Source: Lachnoclostridium sp. (GTDB lineage Bacteria; Bacillota_A; Clostridia; Lachnospirales; Lachnospiraceae). Taken from it: a stretch of DNA of 33,199 bases. The DNA is taken from assembly GCA_015057755.1 (NCBI GenBank), contig SVDR01000019.1:1-33199 (forward strand), read 5' to 3'. The notes under the pieces were generated by a model. That model saw only the letters and a list, made by a program, of their open reading frames with translations. It had not been told where the DNA came from and did no database searches. Position numbers and translations under genes: made by a program. Each line of letters starts with the position of its first letter. Position 1 is the stretch's first letter. Below are positions 1 through 5,835 of the stretch, piece after piece.

Positions 1-127
1 AAGCCTTGGCAAGATGACAGACTTCATCAAAAAAGGCGACGACCCGAACACAGCATGGGAAAAGGCAAAAGGTCAGTACGGCCGCGTAGCAGATGCAGTT
101 AAGATTATTGACCCGCGTCACGAATAA
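1..127 (+). CDS. Fe-S cluster assembly scaffold protein, NifU/IscU-like (3' end only)
   Basis: Only the last 41 codons are inside the window, read in the frame that ends at the TAA at 125-127 and finishing in DPRHE. The tail (SLGKMTDFIKKGDDP, then AWEKAKGQYG) is short and helical. From knowledge of clostridial genomes, a NifU-N-type iron-sulfur scaffold gene commonly sits directly upstream of a GGGtGRT gene, and this tail fits that partner. The catalytic cysteines would lie outside the window, so the family assignment rests mainly on context. Only 14 bases separate it from the next start, so the two genes are almost certainly co-transcribed. Confidence 0.55.
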   Translation, partial: SLGKMTDFIKKGDDPNTAWEKAKGQYGRVADAVKIIDPRHE

Positions 128-141
128 GGAGGAATAAAGAA

Positions 142-1152
142 ATGGCATTATTTGAGTCTTACGAGAGACGTATCAAACAGATTAACGAAGTATTAAACAG
201 CTATGGCATCGCTTCCATCGAAGAAGCAGAGAAGATCACAAAAGATGCAGGCTTAGACGTATATCACATGGTAGAGAAGATTCAGCCGATCTGCTTCGAG
301 AACGCAAAGTGGGCTTACACAGTAGGCGCAGCGATCGCGATCAAAAAAGGTTGCAGAAAAGCAGCTGACGCAGCAGCAGCAATCGGTGAGGGTCTTCAGT
401 CCTTCTGTATCCCGGGTTCCGTTGCTGACCAGCGTAAAGTAGGTCTTGGCCATGGTAACCTTGGTAAGATGCTCCTTGAAGAAGAGACAGAGTGCTTCGC
501 ATTCTTAGCAGGTCACGAGTCCTTCGCAGCAGCAGAGGGTGCGATCGGTATCGCAGAGAAAGCAAACAAAGTTCGTAAGAACCCGCTCCGCGTTATCCTG
601 AACGGTCTTGGTAAAGACGCAGCTCAGATCATCTCCAGAATCAACGGCTTCACATATGTAGAGACAGAGATGGACTACTACACAGGCGAAGTAAAAGAAA
701 TCTTCAGAAAATCCTACTCCGAGGGTCTTCGTTCCAAAGTTAACTGCTACGGCGCTAACGACGTAACAGAAGGCGTTGCTATCATGTGGAAAGAGGGCGT
801 AGACGTTTCCATCACTGGTAACTCCACAAACCCGACACGTTTCCAGCATCCGGTAGCAGGTACATACAAGAAAGAATGTATCGAAAAAGGTAAAAAGTAC
901 TTCTCCGTAGCATCCGGCGGCGGCACAGGTCGTACACTTCACCCGGATAACATGGCAGCAGGTCCGGCTTCCTATGGTATGACAGATACTATGGGCCGTA
1001 TGCACTCCGATGCACAGTTCGCAGGTTCCTCCTCCGTTCCGGCTCATGTAGAGATGATGGGCTTAATCGGTGCAGGTAACAACCCGATGGTTGGTATGAC
1101 TGTTGCAGTTGCAGTTGCTATTGAAGAGGCTGCTACAGCAGGTAAGTTCTAA
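142..1152 (+). CDS. GGGtGRT family protein (function unknown)
   Basis: This 336-aa soluble protein carries the family signature GGGTGRT at residues 259-265, followed by a conserved-looking Gly/Met-rich stretch to the C terminus. The length is about that expected of the family. There is no signal peptide or membrane segment. Cysteines lie at 51, 71, 89, 118, 202 and 246. The family is widespread in anaerobic Firmicutes and has no established biochemical role; its usual neighbour is a NifU-like scaffold, as here, which suggests a link to Fe-S or metal metabolism (inference). AGGAGG lies 10 bases before the ATG. Codon use is extreme: all 15 Asn are AAC, all 9 Pro are CCG, and Phe is TTC except once. 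That points to very high expression. A strong terminator follows at 1185-1232. Confidence 0.9.
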   Translation: MALFESYERRIKQINEVLNSYGIASIEEAEKITKDAGLDVYHMVEKIQPICFENAKWAYTVGAAIAIKKGCRKAADAAAAIGEGLQSFCIPGSVADQRKVGLGHGNLGKMLLEEETECFAFLAGHESFAAAEGAIGIAEKANKVRKNPLRVILNGLGKDAAQIISRINGFTYVETEMDYYTGEVKEIFRKSYSEGLRSKVNCYGANDVTEGVAIMWKEGVDVSITGNSTNPTRFQHPVAGTYKKECIEKGKKYFSVASGGGTGRTLHPDNMAAGPASYGMTDTMGRMHSDAQFAGSSSVPAHVEMMGLIGAGNNPMVGMTVAVAVAIEEAATAGKF

Positions 1153-1184
1153 GGTTTAGACAACTGATTTTCTAAAAAAATAGT

Positions 1185-1232
1185 TAGACACGTCATTTTG
1201 AGCAAAATGCCCATGACGTGTCTATTTTTTTT
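1185..1232 (+). terminator. Rho-independent terminator after the GGGtGRT gene
   Basis: A perfect 12-bp stem (TAGACACGTCAT paired with ATGACGTGTCTA) is followed by a run of T. It ends the scaffold-GGGtGRT transcript. The opposite strand also carries a T-rich flank, but no gene converges on it. Confidence 0.9.
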
Positions 1233-1277
1233 AATCATAGACGCTTGATAAAATTTATAAAAATCTTCCAAAACCTG

Positions 1278-1307
1278 TTGCAATTATTGCTTTAGTATGC
1301 TATCATA
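1278..1307 (+). promoter_or_regulatory. Sigma-A-type promoter for the flavodoxin-rubredoxin gene
   Basis: The -35 is TTGCAA at 1278-1283 and the -10 is TATCAT at 1302-1307, with an 18-bp spacer. The predicted start of transcription falls near 1314, directly against the inverted repeat at 1316-1334. Confidence 0.55.
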
Positions 1308-1315
1308 ACAATATA

Positions 1316-1334
1316 AATAGTAATCATTACTATT
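1316..1334. promoter_or_regulatory. Putative Fur/PerR-family operator (9-1-9 inverted repeat)
   Basis: The half-site AATAGTAAT is separated from its exact reverse complement ATTACTATT by one base (C at 1325). The 7-1-7 core TAGTAAT-C-ATTACTA has the size, spacing and A/T character of Bacillus Fur (TGATAAT-N-ATTATCA) and PerR (TTATAAT-N-ATTATAA) boxes, though it matches neither exactly. It covers the predicted transcription start, a position expected to repress. Confidence 0.6.
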
Positions 1335-1375
1335 ATTGAAGGGATGTAAAGAGACAAGGGATGGGAGGCAGTTAT

Positions 1376-2035
1376 ATGAAGAATACGATCGTTACATATG
1401 AGACATTTCATGGCAGTGCAAAGAAAGTTGCAGAGATTATTTCCGGCAGATTAGAATGCAAGTGTATTAATGTGGACACTCCGTTTGAGGCTGAGGATCT
1501 GAGAGAAATTGACAATGTGATCCTGGTATTCAATTTCCGCGGCCCGTATACAGCTCAGTTAACGAAGTTATATTTAAGCCGAGTGAAAGATCAGTTAAAG
1601 AATAAGAATGTGATTCTGGTTGGCGAAGGTTTATTCTCTGAGAAGGAATTCCCGGTTGTTGCAGAAGAAATTTATAATAATAATCCGTCAAAGACATTTA
1701 ACAAGTTTTTTGTGAAAGGTCAGTTAAGAGTTGCGACATTGTTCCCGGAGGAGCAGGCATTATTGGCGAAGTTCAGCGAATTGACCGGTATGAAGATTAC
1801 GGATATGGGTGAACTCGACATCAAACGTGCAGAAGAGGTAGCGGCTGAAATCGAGGAACTGTTGGGAACTGACGAGCTTCTTGCTGCGGCTGAATTAAGA
1901 GCAGCAGAGGAGACAGAGGAAAATAAGACAAAATGGGTTTGTTCCGTCTGCAAATATGTGCACTATGGTCCGACACCGCCGGAGAAATGTCCGTTATGCG
2001 GCGTACCGGCGAGCATGTTCGTGAAAGAAGAATAA
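1376..2035 (+). CDS. Flavodoxin-rubredoxin fusion protein
   Basis: The 219-aa protein has an N-terminal flavodoxin-like domain (about residues 1-150, opening KNTIVTYETFHGSAKKVAE), a Glu/Ala-rich helical linker (about 150-185), and a C-terminal rubredoxin-like domain of the rubrerythrin type with paired Cys motifs CSVC and CPLC that should bind one iron. This layout suggests an electron carrier in which FMN and Fe(Cys)4 exchange electrons within one chain, as in peroxide- or oxygen-reducing systems of anaerobes (inference). The flavin phosphate loop departs from the classic T-x-T-G-x-T, so FMN binding is not certain. I chose the ATG at 1376 because GGGAGG lies 8 bases upstream; an in-frame ATG at 1361 has no ribosome site. 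A Fur/PerR-like box precedes the gene and a terminator follows it. Confidence 0.8.
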   Translation: MKNTIVTYETFHGSAKKVAEIISGRLECKCINVDTPFEAEDLREIDNVILVFNFRGPYTAQLTKLYLSRVKDQLKNKNVILVGEGLFSEKEFPVVAEEIYNNNPSKTFNKFFVKGQLRVATLFPEEQALLAKFSELTGMKITDMGELDIKRAEEVAAEIEELLGTDELLAAAELRAAEETEENKTKWVCSVCKYVHYGPTPPEKCPLCGVPASMFVKEE

Positions 2036-2052
2036 TGGAAATTAAGCAGGAA

Positions 2053-2085
2053 GGGCGTATCATTTTCGATACGCCCTGTTTGTTT
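2053..2085 (+). terminator. Rho-independent terminator after the flavodoxin-rubredoxin gene
   Basis: A 9-bp perfect stem (GGGCGTATC with GATACGCCC) closes a 6-base loop and runs into TGTTTGTTT. Confidence 0.8.
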
Positions 2086-2116
2086 GGAAAGGATGTCGGT
2101 GTCGGTAAACGGTGTA

Positions 2117-2578
2117 TCAATTCAGCGTATAAATCACATAGTTCAGATAAGCCGCAAACAGACACCATAAAAGATAAGGAATCTGTAGATAAGCTGCCAA
2201 AGGTTTTGCTTTGAAAAAGAGATAAACCATTATTACAATCAGTCCGATCAGTGCGAGCAGCCATAAAAACGCAATTCCATACAGGGAAAAGCGGAAGAAG
2301 AGGATACTCCAGAAGAAATTAAACACCAGCTGGATTGCATAAACGAGAAGTGCCGGTGTTTTGAACGGAGAATCGGAAGTATATACGAGATAAGAGGAAA
2401 TGCCCATCAGAATATAAAGAATGGTCCACACGATGGGAAATACACTTGGCGGCGGAGCAAAAGATGGCTGATTGAAGTTCGTGTTCATCATTGTTCCGCT
2501 CAGCAAGGACGAGACAGCGCCTACAGCGAGAGGAATCAGAATGGAAATGATGAGAGTTTCTATGTTTTTGTTTTTCAT
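2117..2578 (-). CDS. tspO: TspO/MBR family membrane protein
   Basis: This 153-aa protein has five predicted membrane helices and the TspO hallmark region (PSFAPPPSVFPIVWTILY, then LMGISSY), plus the QLVFNFFWSILFF helix typical of the family. TspO proteins bind tetrapyrroles such as protoporphyrin IX and have been tied to stress responses; a role in a strict anaerobe is less clear. I start at the ATG ending at 2578 (MKNKNIETL), which gives a normal first helix; the open frame extends about 30 codons further upstream but with a non-family sequence. GGAG lies upstream on the minus strand. The terminator of the 64-aa gene lies between the two, so tspO probably has its own promoter. Confidence 0.88.
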   Translation of the reverse strand: MKNKNIETLIISILIPLAVGAVSSLLSGTMMNTNFNQPSFAPPPSVFPIVWTILYILMGISSYLVYTSDSPFKTPALLVYAIQLVFNFFWSILFFRFSLYGIAFLWLLALIGLIVIMVYLFFKAKPLAAYLQIPYLLWCLFAAYLNYVIYTLN

Positions 2579-2641
2579 GGTATGTATACTCCGGGGAATC
2601 GTTGTATATAGTTTATGAGAGGACGTTTGAAAATATGTAAA

Positions 2642-2667
2642 GAAAAACAGGCAGCCGAAGCTGCCTG
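2642..2667 (-). terminator. Terminator of the BFD/small-protein operon
   Basis: Read on the minus strand, CAGGCAGC and GCTGCCTG flank a TTCG tetraloop and are followed by TTTTTCTTT. It sits just after the stop of the 64-aa gene. Confidence 0.85.
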
Positions 2668-2674
2668 CCATCTC

Positions 2675-2869
2675 TTATTTTCCATCATCTCCACCAGGTC
2701 CGTCTCGCCGTTCACGGAACGACTCCGGCAACGGATCAACCGGAGTTACGATACGGCTGCCATTTCGATACGGTTCATAGTCCACTTCCGGGACATCTCC
2801 GTCGCCATAATTTCTGGATCCATAGCTGTAATCCCCGTATCTTGTAGAATTGGTTGGTTTCTGTGTCAT
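2675..2869 (-). CDS. Small low-complexity protein of unknown function (64 aa)
   Basis: This is a short hydrophilic protein rich in Gly, Tyr, Asp and Arg (for example YGDYSYGSRNYGDGD, and RRDGPGGDDGK at the end). It has no cysteine, signal peptide or membrane segment and looks disordered. I do not recognise the family. It is supported as a real gene by a near-perfect ribosome site (GGAGGTGAT, 3 bases before ATG), a terminator directly after its stop, and a 26-base gap from the BFD gene upstream, with which it probably forms a two-gene operon. Confidence 0.7.
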   Translation of the reverse strand: MTQKPTNSTRYGDYSYGSRNYGDGDVPEVDYEPYRNGSRIVTPVDPLPESFRERRDGPGGDDGK

Positions 2870-2895
2870 GATATCACCTCCAGTTTGCAGAAGTA

Positions 2896-3093
2896 TTATA
2901 ACGACATCTGAGTTTTCTGAGTAACAAAATAATCAATGCTGCGCTGAACTTCATCAAGGCAGGCGCCGCAGGCATTGCCTACATCGAGTGTTGCCTGAAT
3001 TTCTTCAAGATTCGTTGCGCCGGAGTCAACCGCATCTTTGATCATTTCATTTGTGACACCAAAACAATTGCATACAACGTCTTCTAATTTCAT
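2896..3093 (-). CDS. BFD-like (2Fe-2S)-binding protein
   Basis: The 65-aa protein matches the bacterioferritin-associated ferredoxin domain: CNC near the N terminus and CGAC (CxxC) about 30 residues later supply the four cysteines that bind a [2Fe-2S] cluster. In proteobacteria Bfd releases iron from bacterioferritin; in clostridia, stand-alone BFD proteins or BFD domains of larger oxidoreductases are common and their partners are often unknown. No ferritin is in the window. I start at the ATG ending at 3093 (MKLEDVVCNCFG), with AAGGGTGG 5 bases upstream; an in-frame GTG three codons earlier overlaps that site. It is probably co-transcribed with the 64-aa gene downstream. Confidence 0.88.
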   Translation of the reverse strand: MKLEDVVCNCFGVTNEMIKDAVDSGATNLEEIQATLDVGNACGACLDEVQRSIDYFVTQKTQMSL

Positions 3094-3113
3094 AATTACC
3101 ACCCTTGTTATTG

Positions 3114-3141
3114 AAAATATTGCCTCAGAAGAGGCTGTCAG
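3114..3141 (-). promoter_or_regulatory. Possible promoter of the BFD operon, with an inverted repeat in the spacer
   Basis: On the minus strand, CTGACA (3136-3141) and TATTTT (3114-3119) are separated by 16 bases. The spacer holds an inverted repeat, GCCTC-TTCT-GAGGC (3122-3135), placed where a regulator could block polymerase. The -10 match is moderate. Confidence 0.35.
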
Positions 3142-3186
3142 GAATAGTATGTGCGAAGTCCGTGCGGATATACATGCAGAAATTAC

Positions 3187-3210
3187 AAAACCCCGGCCAT
3201 TTGGCCGGGG
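3187..3210 (-). terminator. Terminator of the YmaF-like gene
   Basis: Read on the minus strand, CCCCGGCC and GGCCGGGG flank an AAAT loop and are followed by TTTT. The stem is GC-only and very stable. Confidence 0.85.
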
Positions 3211-3227
3211 CTAGTTTGTCTTTAGTT

Positions 3228-3587
3228 TTAAAGAGCCGGATCCGTTGGATTGTTGATCATGGATACAACCCGAAATTCATGAGCATGTCCGTCATCAGAA
3301 CCGGTACATCCGTTTATGAAATGCACATGCCGTCCGTCTCCGGCAGGGATAGCTAATGTGGAAGCTCCACAGAATTCATGATAATGATCATCGTGGGTAT
3401 CGGTGCGGAAGCTGACATTGTGAAAATGACTTCCTTCGGCCTCCACGGCTTCACCGGACATCGCTGCAAAACGATGGTTGTGGCAGCCTTCGCATTCTTC
3501 AACGAAGACAGTGCTTCCGATCACTTCGTGAACGTGCTGACCGCTGCAAGAGTAGTAGTTCGTTGTATTCGGATTAAAATTACACAT
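3228..3587 (-). CDS. YmaF-like His-rich protein with six HxH motifs
   Basis: The 119-aa protein carries six HxH pairs at residues 18/20, 36/38, 54/56, 68/70, 87/89 and 101/103, mostly 14-19 residues apart, each followed by a hydrophobic or acidic pair (HVHEV, HNHRF, HFHNV, HYHEF, HVHFI, HAHEF). That pattern matches the YmaF family of Bacillus and clostridia, which has no established function. The regular HxH spacing suggests a repeated beta-structure that binds metal ions (inference). Six cysteines are also present (2, 14, 32, 35, 72, 94). There is no signal peptide. GAGGT lies before the ATG, and a strong terminator follows. Its own promoter is predicted at 3616-3643, although read-through from the ACP gene is possible. 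Confidence 0.8.
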   Translation of the reverse strand: MCNFNPNTTNYYSCSGQHVHEVIGSTVFVEECEGCHNHRFAAMSGEAVEAEGSHFHNVSFRTDTHDDHYHEFCGASTLAIPAGDGRHVHFINGCTGSDDGHAHEFRVVSMINNPTDPAL

Positions 3588-3615
3588 ACAGAATTACCTC
3601 AAAAGAATTGATGTA

Positions 3616-3643
3616 ATAATAGTATATGTACATGCAAGGACAA
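3616..3643 (-). promoter_or_regulatory. Possible promoter of the YmaF-like gene
   Basis: On the minus strand, TTGTCC (3638-3643) and TATTAT (3616-3621) are separated by 16 bases, about 30 bases upstream of the start codon. It lies just past the stop of the ACP gene. Confidence 0.4.
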
Positions 3644-3657
3644 GAGTGCGGAGCTGT

Positions 3658-3885
3658 CTAACGAGCCTCTTTTCTGGTTTCACGGATTCGATCGATCACA
3701 TCTCCGACCGTTACGATGTCTTCGTACTCCATTTCATCAATCTGAATATGGAAACAGTCTTCAATCTCAGAAAGGAAATGTAAAATGAAAAAGGAGTCGA
3801 TGCCGAGGTCATCGTTTAAGCGGGAATCTGCGGTAAACGGTTCTGTTGTATATTGGGCTAAAATTGTTTTTAACATATCCATCAT
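3658..3885 (-). CDS. Stand-alone acyl carrier protein
   Basis: This 75-aa acidic protein has the four-helix ACP pattern and the phosphopantetheine attachment motif GIDSFF, with Ser31 as the modified residue. AcpS, encoded at 25464-25832, could activate it. It is not next to fatty-acid synthesis genes, and FF after the serine differs from the usual DSL of fatty-acid ACPs, so a specialised role is likely. Its divergent neighbour is a membrane acyltransferase, which could use the acyl group it carries (inference). The start ATG has AGGACGG about 9 bases upstream. A second ATG follows directly, so the start is uncertain by one codon. Confidence 0.85.
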   Translation of the reverse strand: MMDMLKTILAQYTTEPFTADSRLNDDLGIDSFFILHFLSEIEDCFHIQIDEMEYEDIVTVGDVIDRIRETRKEAR

Positions 3886-3917
3886 GGTTTTGTACCGTCC
3901 TTTTTTGTTCTGATTCC

Positions 3918-3945
3918 ATCATACCATGATATGAAGAAAATGCAA
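3918..3945 (-). promoter_or_regulatory. Promoter of the ACP gene
   Basis: On the minus strand, TTGCAT (3940-3945) and TATGAT (3918-3923) are separated by 16 bases, with TGG just before the -10. Confidence 0.5.
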
Positions 3946-3979
3946 ATCGAATTGAAACGTGCTAATTCATTCTATGGAC

Positions 3980-4008
3980 TTGTCCAAAAGAAAAATATCA
4001 TGTAGAAT
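3980..4008 (+). promoter_or_regulatory. Promoter of the acyltransferase gene
   Basis: TTGTCC (3980-3985) and TAGAAT (4003-4008) are separated by 17 bases. It is back to back with the ACP promoter in a 154-base divergent region, so one regulator could control both genes. Confidence 0.55.
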
Positions 4009-4039
4009 AAAAGCAGTTTGTAAATGAAGGGGTTTTCTC

Positions 4040-5053
4040 ATGAGAGATTCATATTTCGATAATTTAAAGGGAATTTTGATTTTACTGGTGGTCATCGGAC
4101 ACTTTATTCTTCCGATGGACAAGACAAGACCGGTGTGGAGTATCTTCTATATTATTTATCTGTTCCATATGCCGATGTTTGCAATGGTTTCCGGTTATTT
4201 TTCCAAGGGAATGTACCGAAACGGCGAATTTAAAATGGAACGTTTTCTCCGCATTTTATGGCTGTATATTTTGTTTAAAATGGCGGTACATATTACGGAA
4301 AATCTGGCAGCCGGAACCAGCTTTATGAAGCCGGTCGACTTCTTTTTTGAGGGCGGTTCTCCCTGGTATCTGCTGGCGATGATGTGGTGGTATTTGTCAA
4401 TTCCGTTTGCAAATAAATTTAAGCCGAGTGTTGTGATGACTGCGACGTTTGTGGTCAGCATTCTTTCCGGATATCAGGTATCCCTCGGTGACGATCTTGC
4501 GATGTGCAGAACGCTGGCATTCGCCCCATTTTTCTATGCAGGTTATTATCTGACGAAGGAACAGGTGGATAAATTCAGAAGTACAAAATGGAAATGGATT
4601 TTCCCGGCTTGCGCTGCTGTGCTTACAGTGATTTTTGTACTTGGAAATCAGCAGATGTTCGGACAGGTAAGACGGTTTGTTTACGGTATGAATTACCGCG
4701 ATACCAACGAGGCGCTGTTTGCATGGGGAGGTCCGATCCGAATCGTACATTATGTATGTACGACAATCTTTATCATGGCGATCATGGCAGTCACAACTTC
4801 GAAAAAGACGATACTTACAAAGATCGGCCAGAGGACGCTTCCAATTTATATTCTCCATCGCCTGCTGCGTGACATGATGGAATACTGGGGATTTTATCTG
4901 GTATTTACCGCTCAGTATCGCAGAAATGTAGCGTTTGTGGTTGCACTGGCAGTTATTACAACCTTTGTGATCGGAAATCCGTGGGTGGATGCGGCATTTA
5001 AAAAGCTGCAGGTGGTTCCGGACTGGTGTTATCGGAAATGGAAAAGGGAATAA
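4040..5053 (+). CDS. Membrane acyltransferase, acyltransferase-3/OAC family
   Basis: The 337-aa integral membrane protein has about ten predicted helices. Its N terminus (SYFDNLKGILILLVVIGHF, with His21) is the family's signature start and resembles fucose 4-O-acetylase-like proteins. Members O-acetylate cell-surface sugars, exopolysaccharides or peptidoglycan, usually from acetyl-CoA. The substrate here cannot be read from sequence. GAAGGGG lies upstream of the ATG. The gene is divergent from an orphan acyl carrier protein, and a terminator follows. An amphipathic, basic C terminus (CYRKWKRE) ends the protein. Confidence 0.85.
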   Translation: MRDSYFDNLKGILILLVVIGHFILPMDKTRPVWSIFYIIYLFHMPMFAMVSGYFSKGMYRNGEFKMERFLRILWLYILFKMAVHITENLAAGTSFMKPVDFFFEGGSPWYLLAMMWWYLSIPFANKFKPSVVMTATFVVSILSGYQVSLGDDLAMCRTLAFAPFFYAGYYLTKEQVDKFRSTKWKWIFPACAAVLTVIFVLGNQQMFGQVRRFVYGMNYRDTNEALFAWGGPIRIVHYVCTTIFIMAIMAVTTSKKTILTKIGQRTLPIYILHRLLRDMMEYWGFYLVFTAQYRRNVAFVVALAVITTFVIGNPWVDAAFKKLQVVPDWCYRKWKRE

Positions 5054-5055
5054 AG

Positions 5056-5085
5056 AAAAGGCTCACAGATGTGGGCCTTTTCTTA
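5056..5085. terminator. Bidirectional terminator between acyltransferase and nitroreductase genes
   Basis: AAAAGGCTCACA pairs with TGTGGGCCTTTT, with one G-T wobble. A-rich and T-rich flanks let it serve both converging genes. Confidence 0.75.
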
Positions 5086-5105
5086 TGTTTCTTATCAAAA
5101 AATGA

Positions 5106-5654
5106 TTAATCAACGTAAATGATCTTGGAAACATCCGGCTCGTGCGGAGTTCCGTTCGGATCGGTTGGATAACCAACTAACAGTGCAACGCCGAATTCGT
5201 AACCTTCCGGAATCAGCATCTCTCTATACTTTGCACCAACTTCATCGTTGATGAGAACGGCAGCCATACCGCAGATAACATTGCCAAGGCCTAAAGCGCT
5301 TGCAGCTAATGCCATGTTTTCAGCAACGATACCGGTATCCATTCCTTTGTTCGGAAGCTGTGCGATTACGTACATGCACGGTGCGTTGTAAAATACTTTG
5401 CCGCCTCTGCTCATCATTCTGTCATATGCGGAACGGTCTTCCTGCTCGGACAGCTTTTTCATCAGAGTGTCATTCATCTCATCGATCACAGCCTTGTTCT
5501 GCAGAACGATGATCTTCCACGGCTGCTGGTTGAGACCGCTCGGAGCCTGAACACCGGCCAGAGCGATCGCCTCTATTTTTTCTTTTTCAAGAGCTTCTCC
5601 TGTAAAGCTGCGGCAGGAGTAACGGTTTTTGATGGTTTTTAATGTCTCGTTCAT
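5106..5654 (-). CDS. Nitroreductase family protein (FMN-dependent)
   Basis: This 182-aa protein has the family's start (IKNRYSCRSFTGEALE, carrying the Arg-Ser-x-Arg-like phosphate contact), the PSGLNQQPW flavin segment, and the C-terminal GYPTDPNGTPHEP region. Members are FMN-bound, usually dimeric, NAD(P)H-dependent reductases of nitro groups, quinones or flavins; the natural substrate is unknown. AAAGGA lies about 10 bases before the ATG. A good promoter sits on the minus strand at 5691-5719, so it is probably a single-gene transcript. Confidence 0.9.
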   Translation of the reverse strand: MNETLKTIKNRYSCRSFTGEALEKEKIEAIALAGVQAPSGLNQQPWKIIVLQNKAVIDEMNDTLMKKLSEQEDRSAYDRMMSRGGKVFYNAPCMYVIAQLPNKGMDTGIVAENMALAASALGLGNVICGMAAVLINDEVGAKYREMLIPEGYEFGVALLVGYPTDPNGTPHEPDVSKIIYVD

Positions 5655-5690
5655 AAAAAGAAATTCCTTTCTGACGTTTATCTAATTATC

Positions 5691-5719
5691 ATTTTAAAGT
5701 GTATTGAGGTTGTTGGCAA
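5691..5719 (-). promoter_or_regulatory. Promoter of the nitroreductase gene
   Basis: On the minus strand, TTGCCA (5714-5719) and TAAAAT (5691-5696) are separated by 17 bases. Confidence 0.55.
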
Positions 5720-5755
5720 CCGTTTTTTTGATTGAAATTTCTGTGTCCTTTTCTC

Positions 5756-5784
5756 TTGCCTAATCCCCTAGAACCATGTACAAT
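5756..5784 (+). promoter_or_regulatory. Promoter of the ABC-F gene
   Basis: TTGCCT (5756-5761) and TACAAT (5779-5784) are separated by 17 bases. Transcription would start near 5791, giving a leader of about 45 bases that opens with the hairpin GGGCG-TTTG-CGCCC (5793-5806). Confidence 0.55.
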
Positions 5785-5835
5785 GAATAATAGGGCGTTT
5801 GCGCCCGAAACCCCGAAAAACAAAGGAGTTCTGCG

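Noticed and set aside
505..1047. 180-codon minus-strand frame rich in Cys
   Set aside because: It is the complement of the codon-biased GGGtGRT gene (GCA reads as TGC). It has no ribosome site and no family resemblance.
1821..2264. Minus-strand frame over the flavodoxin end and tspO
   Set aside because: It crosses two real genes and a terminator, and its protein is low-complexity with no start site.
5676..5696. Fur-like TGATAAT near the nitroreductase promoter
   Set aside because: There is only one half-site; the other arm does not match.
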